A stretch of 64,000 bases of DNA from Echinarachnius parma (taxonomy: Eukaryota > Echinodermata > Echinoidea > Clypeasteroida > Echinarachniidae). The stretch covers positions 26,819 through 90,818 of the forward strand of contig JBAMJV010001845.1 in assembly GCA_037951105.1 (NCBI GenBank). The letters run 5' to 3'. This document shows positions 40,834-54,045 of this stretch, one piece after another; the stretch's first letter is position 1, and every line of letters begins with the position of its first letter. The notes under the pieces are model-generated. The model saw only the letters and a program-made list of their open reading frames with translations. It did no database searches and had not been told where the DNA came from. A program made the position numbers and the translations under genes.

Positions 40834-43087
40834 TAAGGGGAGGGCCAGCATCGAAAAAGTGGCTTCCTTAAGGAATTAGGTTGCCAGATCTCCACAACAA
40901 GTTTAAACCAATTTTATTTGCAAGTATTTTTAGTGAGACAAATTAATTCGGAGGTCTACCTCAAAAATTTTGTTGCGAACACCTTCAAATCCAAGATGGC
41001 GTCCAAAAAAGTAGTCGTTTTGACTTGCTATAGATTATTGGCAATATTTTACAACACCTGGAATAGGCATGATTTTGCAGTCATATTAAAGACAATCACA
41101 TTTCCTATAATCTGATACCAAACACAATGGGTTTCAGAATATGTAACACGGTCATTTTTAGCCCCAAACTCAAATTTTAGCCATTTTTTCCCGAAAACAT
41201 TAAATTATTGATTTACATAATTCGGCATATATCAATAATTGCATTAGCAGTTGAATTAATACTTTTCGAAAAACTGTCCAATTATATTTTGAAAAACAAA
41301 ACAAAAGAAGTTGGTGAATGTGATCCTAAACAGAATTATAGCACGTGTGCACACAATACATGTACAATAATAAATGTGTAAGAGTTTGATGTTAAAGTGT
41401 ATTTTGAAGAGGTTGTTTGTCAGTCTATACTAAAAGTAGCGCATTTACACCCCCCCCCCCCCCCCCCCCAAACAAACAAAAAGGAGTAAAATATTGAAAA
41501 TATATCATGTATTTGTTTTGCATTTTGGTGTTGGTGCATTTTAGGGTGTATTGTCGATATCATTGGACAGTTTTTTGAAAAGTATTAGATTGACTGCTAA
41601 TACAATTATCGATTTATATGTAATTATGTAAATCAATAATTTCATATTTTGGAGAAAAAATTCATAAAATTTGAGTTTGGGGCTAATAATGACCGTGATA
41701 CATATCCTGAACCTCACGGTGTTTGGTATCAGGTTATAGGAAATCTAATTGTCTTTAATATGATTGCAGAATAATCTTGATATAAGGTGTCGTTTAGGAA
41801 ATCTCGCCAATTATCTATAGCAATACAAAACGGCTGCCTTTTTGGACGCCATCTTGGATTTGAAGGTGTTCGTAACAAAAATGTTGAGGTAGACCTCTGA
41901 ATCATGTTGCCTTATTAAACACTCGCGAAGGGCCCCCCCCCCCCCCCCCATCCCCCCGTGCTCGACGCCCCTGGTAAGTACCTTATTCAAAATTAATTTT
42001 ACAATTGTAAATAGAATTATAATATGAGTATGACATTGTCATTGACAGTGTCATATGTGTTTAAAAGACTTGGAGACATTATTTATTGGCTAGCCTCCCT
42101 ATCCTAGCACCATTATAATTATATGAGCCATATTACCACTAACAGTGGTCAGAGTCCAAATAGTTTAATAGGACCAAAACAAATTATAATAGCGTTTTTA
42201 TTACATGATTAGTCTATGACAACCTGTACAACAAAATGTGTAGAGGTCTGTAGTGTAGCTAGACAGTCAAGATGAAGGTCAAAGGTCAATTAACGTGACT
42301 GTCTTCATTATTTATAAATTATTTATAGAATTATACCACACAATTTTTTCCAAATGCCCACTTTGGACTCTGACCACTGTTAGTGTTAGCAAAATCGTAA
42401 TGGCTCATATAATTATAATTGGGCTAGGATAGGGAGGCTAGCCAATAAATAATGTCTCCAAGTCTTTACATGTCTGACACTGTCAATGACAATGAATATC
42501 ATACTCATATTATAATTCTATTGACAATTGTACAATTAATTTTGAATAAGGTACTTACCAGAGTCCAGATGAGCGCAGCTATAGGAGTAGACCAAACATG
42601 CAGAATGATAGCTTGAACCTCCCTCTCTGCAGCAAATAATCAACAAATTGCAATTTGGACATGACTTCTGGTGAATGCGAGAGGCCATCGCTTGTTATTG
42701 CATGCATGTATGTTGTAATTGCACGTACGCCAGGGTACGCGTACTGTGCATGCATATCGCGGCCGGAATATGGCATAGAGCTAGCATGCATGCAATATCC
42801 GTTGCCATGCCAGAGCCATCCTCTTTCAGGAAATATTTTGAGTTTCATTTCGAGATTTCAAATAACTTATTTAAAAAATCGAAAACCTTTAGAATGATCT
42901 GCAGTCAGAACGAATGACACGTGGAATTTTTTCAGCCCGAGGCGTGTAAAACCCTAAAAGTTTTTTAACATCAAAGGATTTCCTTACTCAAATTATAATA
43001 TAGATACTTGCAATTAGAATCGGTTTAAACTTGTTGTGGAGATCTGGCAACCTAAAGTCACTTTTTTCGACATTGGCCCTCCCCTTA
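40834..43087. mobile_element. Composite foldback element with nested inverted repeats
   Basis: The outer TIRs of about 90 bp (TAAGGGGAGGGCC... including GGTTGCCAGATCTCCACAAC) are flanked by GTA on both sides. Inside there is a second inverted pair, 40945-41283 and 41563-41900 (shared ACCTTCAAATCCAAGATGGC), and a separate MITE at 41971-42561. No transposase ORF. Confidence 0.75.
41971..42561. mobile_element. MITE with about 195-bp TIRs
   Basis: It starts CTGGTAAGTACCTTATTC and ends with the reverse complement GGTACTTACCAG. The arms are near-identical for about 195 bp (including GGCTAGCCTCCCTATCCTAG) around a 190-bp centre. It lies inside the composite element. Confidence 0.85.
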
Positions 43088-43090
43088 GTA

Positions 43091-43828
43091 TCCCTGTTAG
43101 ATGGTGACAAACCCCACTGAACCAATTACGAGACCGAACCATTTACGAGTTCTTAAAGTGAATCATGTAAAGTGTCCAAATCCACGAAAATGACTTGGAG
43201 CTTCCTCGTTTCTCTTCTACCGTGTTGTTTAGCTTATGGTAAGAGAGGAATAAAATAGGGTTCGATTTTTTCAAATGTCCCTTTAGTATGAAGATAATTA
43301 TCATTTAAATCTTTTATTTCTAAAGCGTTAATCAACGTCTTAGGTGACCTTTGACCTTGTCGTGCCTGCTATATTGTGTCCGATCCCCGCCCGGCTATAT
43401 TGCATACAGCTAGTCATATACGTACGTTCGTAGAGAGCCGGTACGTACGTAATACGTGTACGATACGCGTACAGCTACAGCGGTAGTAGTGAGCGAAGTA
43501 CTGTGCTTATTTGCATTGTGTACTAAATACCACTAGCAAATTTGTTGAAGAAACCGTTTGAGAATCTACAAAAAAAATGCGAATGAGAATGCGGCCTGGG
43601 AGGAGATCTAGAGGTTCATCAAGAAGAAAAAACAACAATTTGGTTGATAATTGAGATGCATGCAGAGCTGAGTCTGAGAAGCTGCAGGTGATCGAAGAGA
43701 CGACACGCACGGTCGACGGTCATGCACGGCCGGGACAGCTCAGCTAGCGCCGATCGAAGCCCCGTCTAAGGTACGTCCTCCCAAGTCAAGAGCCCAATTA
43801 CAGAATCAGCAATTCAAGTTTGAGTGTA
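43091..43828. promoter_or_regulatory. CpG-rich patch with a donor-like site
   Basis: Positions 43420-43480 and 43700-43770 are rich in CGTACG/GTACG words, and AAG|GTACGT at about 43769 resembles a splice donor. It could be a promoter with a non-coding first exon on the plus strand. No coding sequence supports it. Confidence 0.2.
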
Positions 43829-43944
43829 GATCGACAAATCTATCGCTTTCATGGTCTCTTTGACATTATTATTGTCTTTTTCACTGTGAAAATGACAATG
43901 ATAATCATGTCAAAGAGGCCATGAAAGCAATAGATTTGCCGATC
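43829..43944. mobile_element. Short near-perfect hairpin (116 bp) between TA dinucleotides
   Basis: The arms of about 53 nt (GATCGACAAATCTATCGCTT... and its inverted copy) pair around a CACTGTG loop with few mismatches. TA flanks suggest a mariner-type MITE reduced to its TIRs. The size and shape are also compatible with a small-RNA hairpin precursor. Confidence 0.6.
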
Positions 43945-45330
43945 TAGTTATGTTGATATCTCTTTTGTTATGACTTACGATTATGAAATGATGGGCCTTC
44001 TCAAATTTGATATAGAATGGGTAATCCGTTTTTTGTGTTTTTTTATCGATGCTCATTTTTGATAATGTTAGGTCTATGGTCTGGAATGCACTGTGTCTGT
44101 GTAGTACTCGGTCTAACTCAAAAGACAAAAGTGAAATGTTGCAAAATAAAAAAATTATTGTCATTGTGAATTGTGGTGGTCAGGTGGTGCATTGGGTGGA
44201 TTGATCCACCTCCCAATTTCAAATTTTTACTGGTCCGAGATGATACTTTAGCGGTCTTGACCTCGTAAAGTACGAAGAACCGTGGTCTCGGCCTCGAAAA
44301 TGTCGACAATTTTAAACCAATACTAAATCATACTCTCGGCTTCGGAAATGTTGTACGACTACGTCAAATATGTCAAACTTTCTGTACCGGCCCGCCGCCC
44401 ATGTTGTTGCCGTACAAAGCCGCATAGCTCTGGTCCCTTGTGTGACCCACCTCACCCCCCCCCCCCCCCCCCCCCCTCCGCCTCCATGGAAAATTCCGGC
44501 TAATCTGCAAATCTCTTACTTCAGGACAAGTTTTTTTCATTAGTCTAATGATTAGATATTAGGCTTGGCAATCAAAAACCTTGGATGATCAGTGTTTTCT
44601 TTTTGTCTTACATAAGGCAATTGACTTTCCATACCAATTGCCATCATTAAGCAACTTTTTGATTTTTATCCTCATTTTATAGCATTGGATGTGGCTGTTC
44701 TCTTCGACATTATACATAGAGGATTTCCGAGTACCGATAGAATGGACGTGCAATCTGCATGCTGACACGACTCACACGATTTGTGCTGGTGGTGACCCCG
44801 ATTGACTTATGGTTAAGGTAATTCATTGAGAACCTTTTTCTTGGACTGTGGACAGAGATAAATGATAGATCTGTGTTCTGAAACTAGAATTTCATCTTCA
44901 AACTAGAAGGCCGACAAAGTCAGCATACCCACGCCTCCCATTAGCCCTGTTCTACCCCTTCGTCGGCCTCAACCCAGTCTAGATGTATTCAATATGTAAA
45001 AATGAACATCTGTTCATCTTCACATTAGTGTCGGGTCAATAATAATTATTAAATAAATAAATGTATTTTTCGGAAACTTACCAATTTCTTGGCGCTTCAA
45101 AGTTCAGATCAGCGTGTTGCAATTCAATTCCGTTCCGTATTAATTAACCCGGAATCGAAAGTACCGTACCATAACATATGGTACCGTGCGCGCGATCGCG
45201 ATGCACACCTGGACTAAACTTGTTAGTTGCTGCTAGCTAGCTCGATTGGATTCAGCGCGAGCGAGGTTACCGTATACGTACCGCGCCTATAACGTGCAGA
45301 TATTATTTAGGCACACACGTGCATTAAATA
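43945..45330. other. Spacer, no gene seen
   Basis: It holds a long poly-C tract (44455-44476) and a CpG-containing patch (45170-45300). No exon recognised. Confidence 0.35.
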
Positions 45331-45590
45331 CATACTCAAACTTCAAGGTTCCACAGAATTTGCAGGGGTCAACCAATCATCACCAAAATCTAATCGATTC
45401 TTCCATGTCACTATCCAAACATTCCCTGAAAATTTGGTGCAAATCCGTTCACCCGTTCTCTAGTTATCTTGTACACAAACAAACAAACAAACAAAAAAAA
45501 AAAAAAAAAACAGACAAACAAACAAACATACGGAACCCTTTACATAACCCCCTGCCGATTTCATCGGCGTGGGTAATTAGCAGGCAAAAT
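45331..45590 (+). repeat. RTE/SINE-like 3' end with (CAAA)n tail
   Basis: Sequence of the type TTTGGTGCAAATCCGTTCACC...GTTATCTTGTACA followed by (ACAA)n, poly-A and (ACAA)n again. This is typical of RTE-group LINE 3' UTRs and derived SINEs. A GCCGATTTCATCGGCG inverted repeat follows the tail. Confidence 0.45.
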
Positions 45591-47783
45591 CAATGAGAGT
45601 TTATTTTGGCATACCATTGTGTGTCAATTGCTATACTTGCACAAAGTGATCTCACTGGGATTCGAAACTGGGAAAACAACACAGATAAATGTCAGAGGAG
45701 GAAAGAATGTGCATTGAGCGCATATTTTGAAAACTTATCATGGGCTTGATTGTTATGTTATATAACAGAAAATCTCAATAAACAAGGGCCGACATTACTG
45801 GACATGAGAAAAGATTCACAATGCATTGTAGAATTTGCATTCCCTTACACCATTTTCAGAATGATGAAAATTATTTTAGCATGATTTTATTTTGTATCTC
45901 TGCAATATTTTCAGAATGTGGACCTTAGATTTATTATTTTGCTTATTAGAGACAAATGCATTAGGCATACTGTATAATGTATACCGATTGAAAAACAGAT
46001 GAAAACTGCTACTGAAAAATTGACAATGGAATAAAATTAGAGTCAATAATTATAGTGTAGCTTCGATCCTAACAGCTGAATAACAAACTGAAGGGAAAAT
46101 AACAAATTTGGTCCATGTTGATTAGAAATCAAATCCTATTTTTACTACATGAATACATGTTTGTGGTTCATTTTGTGCAATAAGTGCACATGACTTACAC
46201 ATTACTATTTATCTGATTGCATTCCTTTTTTCACAAATCTCACCCTCTCTAATAGATTTCTTCAAGACCCATCAAGATTCTACACACCCACTATACCACA
46301 CCACCCAGAACAAATAACCAGGCCGCCAACACCCAAGTTCTCGCAGACCCTTCAGTCGCCATGCTCATACCCTGCGGGAAACGGACCCACAACGTCCATT
46401 AGCAAGGAACTAAGCTAGCAGGTTTTTGCAAACGGGGAATCCTGCAGTTCGTGTGCAAAATCAAGAACTTCCTACAGTAACAGCAGGCCGACCGTTCTTG
46501 GGTTTAAATCTGCGACACACTTTGGTCAGAATTATTCCGGTTATTATGCGACGGCACGATACAGCTCTATGGTCAACCAATCAACATGCTTGTAGCGAGG
46601 TAAACATTCAGCACATTGCTATCATGTGTAGTACATAGACAATTAGTTGGCGTGTTAACAATACAAGCCAGCCATGCGTTGTCTATACATTGCTTGTGAC
46701 AACGAGATGTGACGTCATGCAGTCTACGAATGTACGTCCGCCTTCACCAAATTAGCGAAACTGCTTGTCAACGAAAGTTATTTGAGCGCGGTGAACGGGG
46801 CAATAGATCGCTCCCTGCGTTGTTGAAAGCTCTGTACGTCGCTGAGCGAAAACACCATAATATTGGAGCAGGACTTCTAGCGTATGAGACATGTTAGATG
46901 TGGACGTCGACCGTGGGAAGTGGCAGGGATGTTCGGCCAGTGATTGCCCACAGATCCCTCACCATGCTGATGCCAAATTAACCCGTTCCCTACGAGTTTA
47001 TGAAATCCCCATAGACTTTGTACACAACCCACTTGGTTCCTGTGGTCAAGGGGTTAAGGCCCTACCGATAAGGCCTTCAAATTGATATATAGCATAAACA
47101 GTTCATTTCTCAAATACAACTCCTTTAGCATGGAATTATTCACGCACACATTTTGGCAAAAATTAACAAAACCTTATTATAACAAGCACCTCGGGCACAA
47201 TTGGATTGAATACCTTATGTCGGGTATCTTGTGTCTGGGCTTAAAAATAATAAAATACAAAGATCCTTGACGTGTAAAATTATCATCGCTGTATCCGGTA
47301 CCTCTTGTTAGGAGGTTCCACTGTATCAACAAAGATAAGTTTTGTTGCGGGAAGTAACAATGACCGAATAGTGCTCATAGCAACAATCTGTTATCTTTTT
47401 CAAATTCAATCAAAATAAATTTGATAATATATCTTTCATGTCTTCCCTATTACATGTGATAAAGGTAATTATGATTTAATGAAAAAGGATGTTTTTAATT
47501 TGTAGTTCAAATCAGTGGGCAGTACGGTACCTCGTTATAAGCGAGCTAAACAGGGTTTCCCTGTATAGTGTATGACATAAATTTATCATTTTTTAAAACT
47601 CAAACAAACCATTGTTTTTCTCAGATGAAATACTAATAAATAATATGATTCAGAATAATTGTACAAGGTTATTGATATAATGTATGATTGAAGTTGCTAC
47701 ATAATAACACCCATGAAGAAATGTGAGTGTGTATCACTATGCCAATTGTCCTTTTAACCCTCCTTTTGCTTGGATTCACAGAG
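45591..47783. other. No gene or element recognised
   Basis: AT-rich with a more GC-balanced patch at 46260-47060. Open frames of 60-70 codons there have no domain signature. Confidence 0.35.
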
Positions 47784-48126
47784 GCTTCCCCTATTATGTG
47801 CAGGGTATTGAAGGGTCGGCCAACTCAATTGTATTTTTCATAGATCAGGATCAACCAAATGGCTAGGTGGACAATGTATGAGACACAATTATGCACAATG
47901 ATCTGATATTTATTCTTTGTGTAATGTAGCTTTGTTTATTTTATAGTGATTTAGTTTTGTAAATTTTGTTGTTCCAATTCATTCAAATTCGAATGTAACA
48001 ATTGCTATATTGTATTGTTTATACTATGTATGTTTTGATGTTCAATGTACACTGATCCTTTCAGCACTGCTGCTGATCAGTTTGAAATGTATACCAAAAT
48101 AAATAAATAAATAAATAAATAAATAA
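47784..48126 (+). mobile_element. 5'-truncated LINE/SINE 3' end with 10-bp TSD
   Basis: 343 bp ending in (AAAT)n at 48100-48126, with a stem-loop (CAGCACTGCTGCTGATCAG) before the tail. Flanked by ATTCACAGAG at 47774-47783 and 48127-48136, a clear target-site duplication. No coding sequence. Confidence 0.75.
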
Positions 48127-48478
48127 ATTCACAGAGACACTACATGATCTGCACACATCCAAAAGTTGAATCAATCACCCAGTATTTCATTTTTTGTAAC
48201 AGTTGCTTCTGCATTTATTGAAAAATTAAATACAAAGTATCCAAATAACAATAATTGCATATTGTTATATAATTGATTTTCATAAAATGTGAAAATGCTG
48301 TGTAAATACACAAGTTATTCAACCATTTGCATTGCTTCAAATTTCAGGAATGTAAATCCTACTTCAAAAAAGTACAATTTACCAGCATACACAAACAGGC
48401 GATTTTGTTAGTTTGAAATGTAAAAAATGCACACATAGTACCAGGTAAAGGGGGAAAACGGCTAGAAGCATGAAAATG

Positions 48479-48650
48479 TACAGTCAAACCTGTGTACCAT
48501 GACTGCCAATCAAAGTGGCCACTGTAGAAAGGTGATCACTATAGACAGGTTCCATTACATTCCTTTTCTCTGCAAGGGATCATGTTTGGTGGCCATTATA
48601 GGCAGGTTTGCTGCTATAAAAAGGTGGCTGCTATAACAGGTTTGACTGTA
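48479..48650. mobile_element. MITE with TIR TACAGTCAAACCTGT
   Basis: 172 bp. The 15-bp ends are reverse complements with at most a mismatch. The interior has repeated GG(T/C)GGC(C/T)-type words on a fold-back. TA at the ends fits a mariner-like element. Confidence 0.65.
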
Positions 48651-48924
48651 CTTGAATGTAAATGTGGGCTCTGTGTAGTGATGTATCCGCAGAGTATGTG
48701 TGAGTGTGGGTGTGTGTGTGTGTGTGTGCGCATGTTAGATACTAACACAAAACAGACTTGTAGTTATTTGCAACTGGTTGACATAAAAGATAAATAATGT
48801 GCTCACACTGTCTGAAAATCTATATTTTTCATTCACTGTGTTATTAAAAAATAAGGAGTACATGGGGAGCAACCTCTACATGCAGTGATGTTGCCTGGGG
48901 GCGCATCCCCCCTAATAATTTGCC

Positions 48925-49235
48925 ATAAAAATACAAAACATCACATGAATAGATTGGGGGTATGACAGGGTGAAGGGTGGGGGATATCTCTCCTTTGCAT
49001 AACTAGCATACTTCTAAAGATATACATACAAATAATCTACCCACATACCCTCCCCAAATGTCGCCTATATATAGACATGCATATAAACATCACAGGAATA
49101 GATTGGGGGTATGACAGGGTGAATGGTGGGGGATATCTATCCTTTGCACAACTAGCATACTTCCGAGGTGATACATACAAAAAGTCTACCCACATACCCT
49201 CCCCAAATGTAGCCTATATATTATAGACATGCATG
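48925..49235. repeat. Tandem duplication of about 152 bp
   Basis: Two copies starting ATAGATTGGGGGTATGACAGG (about 48950 and 49101) with a handful of differences. No ORF. Confidence 0.75.
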
Positions 49236-49299
49236 TAGGGTGTATGCCTGTTTCTATAATGGTTTCAATCATGTGGTCCCGAGGTCATGCTTTCTTGAA

Positions 49300-49470
49300 T
49301 TCTAGTATATTCCAAGGTAAGGAACACACTGCACATTTTTTCGAGTGAAAAGTTGCAAAAGCTCCCTACTGTGGGAGGGTCGATAGTGCGATACCCCTCC
49401 CACACCATCCACCATCCCTGCTCCCTTCCACGACCCCACCCCCACTTTTCAAAATAGTCATGCCACTGCA
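49300..49470 (-). repeat. Fragment of hAT-like element
   Basis: The reverse strand resembles 6450-6610 (CAGTGGCATGACTATTTTGA, then GGGAGGGGTATCGCACTATC, then GGAGCTTTTGCAAC). Confidence 0.45.
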
Positions 49471-49559
49471 AGAAAGCCAATAATGTATTATACAGGGGGA
49501 ACATTCTGTAGAAAAAAATATACGGTGTGCCCCCTTTCAGTCTGACCCGCTATTCCATT

Positions 49560-49925
49560 GTCTCCATGAAAAATGAATACACAATATGGCGGATGTTGCC
49601 TACTATATGAGAGTGGGAGAGTGAGTAGTTATATAAGACAATTTGAAAGAGAACAATGGAAATTCAGAATATGCGTACGTGGAGTTGCTTTTATTTGGTA
49701 GCTACGGTAGCTGTAGTTATTACGTTCACGCCCAGGCCACCCGGCGGGCGCGCAACGGGCAACGCGATCACGGGCTGAACCTCCCAGATAGACACGGCAG
49801 CGCAATTCAACGAGTCGATGTACCCGTACCCGCGACTGTTGAGCTGAGCCGATGTGTACATGTACGGGTGCGCATATCAACGGCCGCGGACCATCATTCC
49901 TGTGACAAATTTACGGTAAGCCATC
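49560..49925 (+). promoter_or_regulatory. Possible promoter and untranslated first exon
   Basis: AATATGGCGG (YY1-like) at about 49583 is followed by a CpG-rich stretch (CCGGCGGGCGCGCAACGGGC and on) and TTTACG|GTAAGC at about 49914, a good donor. No downstream coding exon was found, so this is only suggestive. Confidence 0.25.
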
Positions 49926-52807
49926 AGTTTTCGGTGATAAAATATGAAATCAATATTCCCTTTTTTCACGAGGTAAACGGTTTTCGTTTTCTTTCAAACT
50001 TTCACAAATCTTTCAATTGTATTTTACAATGATATTGATATAGGATTGAAGTCTCAAATGTCATTTTGTGCAATATCTGACACTTTACCTGAATCACTTT
50101 AACACCGATCTACACCACTGGATATTGTATTTCTGTGACTGGATAGAGCAACAGCGCCCCCATCATGAAGCTAGCGACAGTGTATGAAATATCCAAAAGT
50201 ACACCCAAGAAAACAAAGTACTCCATTCACTTGCGTGTTATATTTACCATTTTCAACGACTGAAAACGCATTATTGTGGCATCGTGAGTTCCACTTGATG
50301 GAATGAAAAGGAAATTTAATTATCATAGAAGAGCTCGTTATTGGTGAGTAAATGTATTACGTCTGAGAAAATGCATTATTTGTGCATTTTTTTCACTGGT
50401 TTCCTTTCGTGTTATATGTGCCCCATATACTGTTAATTGTGTTGGGTTTGGTGCAGTTTTGCCTGAAATAGTCTTTTGAGGGGCGAATCGCGCAGATTTT
50501 GTCACATTTGTGGTATACATTTTGAAATTTGGTTAATTAATAAGATTTGAACTCTCCTATCTTTATATTTCATATCTCACAAATCAATAATGTCATCGTG
50601 TCGCATTTTCACAATGTAATATTTGTTGTCCTTGTGTATGACTATGACTATGAGTATGAACTATGGTTAGCAATAGCATGTCTGATTTCGGTCACGCATA
50701 TTTAAAACTGGCTTCACAGTGTTATCATTACTTTTTATTGTATGCTTTAGAAAATCACTTAATTGAATGGCCAAAGTGGGGCTAGTGACCAATCAATAAA
50801 GCCTTTAACTTAGAGCAAGTCAAATTTCAGAACACACGAATGAATTAAAATAATTGACTTATATCATTTATGAATGCGAATTATGTATGGACAATAGTCG
50901 TAACATATTTTTCAATGACACTGTCACGTCACTGGTCCAATAAAATTTTAAGATTGTTAAATTATAGTTTGGTATTATTAGTTTGATCTAAAAGTTTAAA
51001 ACCAGAATTTAAATATAAAAGTGCTCAGTTTACCTTGTCCTTGCCTTGCATAAAACTAAAGATCTGATAATTTTTTCTCTCTCTAAATTAGATTCCTGAT
51101 CAGATGCCCTCTTCTCATTAGCCATCAACTGCATTCTAGGATGGATTCAGCGGCAGCAGGATTTGACTGCAAGCCAGCAACATAAATTGAACTCGCAGCC
51201 GTATGACATAATGATCATCGCATTCAGCTGCAGTTGACGGGGTCAAAGCTACAGAATCAGCTGTCTAACTCTAAACTGATTGGGTTTAGACACGAATGAG
51301 ATGGACACAGTGGCGTACCCAGGTTTTTTAAGGGAGTGGGAGGGGGGGGGGGAGTTATTTCATCAGCCAAACCTCGTGGATTGAATGCACACTCACTTGT
51401 AGTTGTAGCAAACCGTGCTGTTTTCACTCTCTCTACTGACTTTCATCAGAGCAACACCTCCGCTCTTTCCTCTCCTCTTCGACATCGACATGGAGTTACC
51501 ATTTAACCCATGGTCGTCTTCATTTCTTCACATCAAGGGAGAGTCCGCCGACCGACATGGGGCGTTAAACTATCACCATTTTTCGACATCATCATCCTTC
51601 TCATCTACTGAGCCATTCGGACTTTCACCAATTCTTCGCTGTTCATCATTTTGTTTCATATAATGGACATGTTTATAGGACAGCGTTCAGGCTAGCTTCT
51701 CTCCACGGCAATGTGCCGGAGATCATCGCAGCCACATCGTGCGTGCTCATCCATCAATGGAGCTGAAATGATATATCGTTTTTTTTTTCTCTTCACGCGT
51801 CTTCGCATTCATCACCTTCATCATCTCTTCGAACTCTCGCTGTTCGACATCGTCTTCTCTAAACGCACGCTCGCGTTTCTCATCTTCATCGATCATCTCC
51901 TTGAACTACGATCTCATCTCTTCCGGGGATGCGCGTTTCATTCAGGCCAACTGAATCCTCAAATTATCCTCATGGACCTTAATTATTCACCAGTGCAATA
52001 CATCTTTCGGACATTTGTTTTATCCCTTCAATAATGACGTCATCTAAATTTTACATCACTTGTGTGGACATTCTTTTATTCAGTCGTTGTACTGTCTTAT
52101 TTCTATTAGTGAACCTTGTATTGGGTGCTGATGACCGCCTTATGTGTTTGCATCAACAACAACAACAACAACAACAACAACACATACAATTCCATCACAC
52201 ACCACATTTCCCTGATATCTGACTTCACTAAATACATATGAAATGAACATGTGCATATTTTATTGACTCTGCAAATAGAAAACTACAGTTGTAATTCAAT
52301 TTTATGGCAGTGCGAATTGCCTCTTTATTTGTATGATATTTGTATGACCATGCAGGAGCCCATTGCAGAAAGGCATACAATCGACTGTATGTTACAATTA
52401 ATTTTAAGTAATCATGTGTTCTAAATTTGTGAATCTGATTGGTCGAAGCATGCAAAGTTTCTGACTTATTGAACAAATCTCTTTCTGCAATAGGACCTAC
52501 TGTATATATGTCTTTGTTTATGGTGCATCATGTGTGTATTTGTTTGGTTGTCAGTTCTTGCGTGTGTTTGTGTGTGTATCATGACTGTGTACTTGTGTGT
52601 CATGTGTGCGCTTTGGTAATTAAGTCAGCATTGCCAAGTGAAAAGAGGGAACTGGATCAATTGAGAATAAAAATTGGGGGATGGGGACATGAGAAATGTG
52701 ATTGATTGTGATTTTAGAATAACAATTGGTAAAAAAAAAAACACACACATATTGCCCAATTTTCAGTTCATTATTGAGGAGCAACATGAATCATGTATAA
52801 TACATGC
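49926..52807. other. Spacer, no convincing gene
   Basis: It contains a CAGTGGCGTACCCAGG hAT-like end at 51308, a poly-G run near 51344, and a (CAA)n microsatellite at 52155-52181. Positions 51420-52030 are a pyrimidine-rich stretch whose open frames look non-coding. Confidence 0.4.
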
Positions 52808-53012
52808 TACCGTAAACCAGGGTGACTTTTGCCACCTTTTGAGAAGGATTTTCATCAAGTCTTACTATTTAGAACTAATTTCTGATTCTATACATAACCC
52901 TATAAGAATACATTTTAAATTTGTTCTATAAAGTGAGGCTTGATGAAAATACATTCATCTCAAAAAGTGGCCTAAGTCACCCCTGCGGCCAAAGTCACCC
53001 TGGTTTACGGTA
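52808..53012. mobile_element. MITE with TIR TACCGTAAACCAGGGTGAC
   Basis: 205 bp. The ends are reverse complements for about 24 bp and again further in (CTTGATGAAAAT inverted). The TA at both ends suggests a mariner-type TSD. Confidence 0.75.
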
Positions 53013-53476
53013 CTAAAGTATTTAAGCACTTTCCTCCCTTCTATATAAAATATATGATAAATATTATTAGTATTATTATTACGACATTCGTTGTAAAAGT
53101 TTTGTCTCAACCCTATCCCCCGCCAAAAAAGAGGGGTAATTAATAGAAAAGGGAAACAAAATAATAAGCAAGCCGCTGGGCATAAAATATTGAATTAATA
53201 GTACCACATTTAAGTGTAAAATTACTCGGAATGAGTCTGGTATTTGAAGTGACCAGGGTCTGTATTAATACAACTATCTTAAAAATGCAGGCATCCCTGA
53301 TAATTACAAATTAAACTGACAGTTATTTGTTTGTGTACGAACATAAACAATTAATCTGCTCGCACTATTTACACACATTTCCAATACACACGTATATCGA
53401 CATGCGCAATGGATGGGTGTACTTTTAACTACTTCCGGTTTTGTGCGGCGGCTTCAGCGCCGTGAATGCGGCAGTG

Positions 53477-53716
53477 TACAGCACGCTGTATCCAGTGGTG
53501 TATATCGCGATGGATCTTAACAACTTTACGAGACTGATCATGTCTCGTAAAAGTGGTTCAGTGGGGTTTGTCGCCATCTAGTGGGCAAGAACAGACAGGG
53601 ATAATAAAAAAAATCGTGCGATGCCAGCATACCACTACGTATTGCCGGTGAAGATGATTGTACGTGACTGTGGGGTTGTGTTTGCAATGTTTACAGGTGC
53701 TTGGTAGCATGCACAT
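53477..53716. repeat. 240-bp segment copied into the right LTR of the element to the right
   Basis: It matches 57237-57476 with one difference seen (TCCAGTGG and TCCAGCGG). It lies outside the LTR element, 330 bp from its left LTR. Just upstream, ACTTCCGGTTTTG (ETS-like) sits in GC-rich sequence. Confidence 0.9.
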
Positions 53717-54045
53717 TTTATGTTGGTTGTGTTTAAATGGTCCGCAGAGTGAGTGGAAGGCGGCGTCATCTGTATGTTGGGTTTGGCCGCATTACTAAAA
53801 CTCCGGGGGTGTTTCACAAGATCCAAAGTTGGACTTAACCATTATGGAAAGCCATCTGTAGCCTTGAAATAAAACATATTCAAAAGCCAAAAAAATGCAG
53901 ATATTTGAAACTTCCAACGAAAAACTATATCAATCATTTTATGCCTCCCTGATAAAAGAAAATTTAATGATTTTATCAACCATTATGCCTTTCCAAAAGA
54001 TATGTTTCATCAATTTACAAATAAGCTAACAGCTTTCCATAATAG

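Noticed and set aside
46426..47270. Series of 60-70 codon plus-strand frames
   Set aside because: No motif, no splice-compatible chain, and composition like the surrounding spacer.
52034..52222. Poly-Gln frame
   Set aside because: A short (CAA)n microsatellite with no domain or splice support around it.
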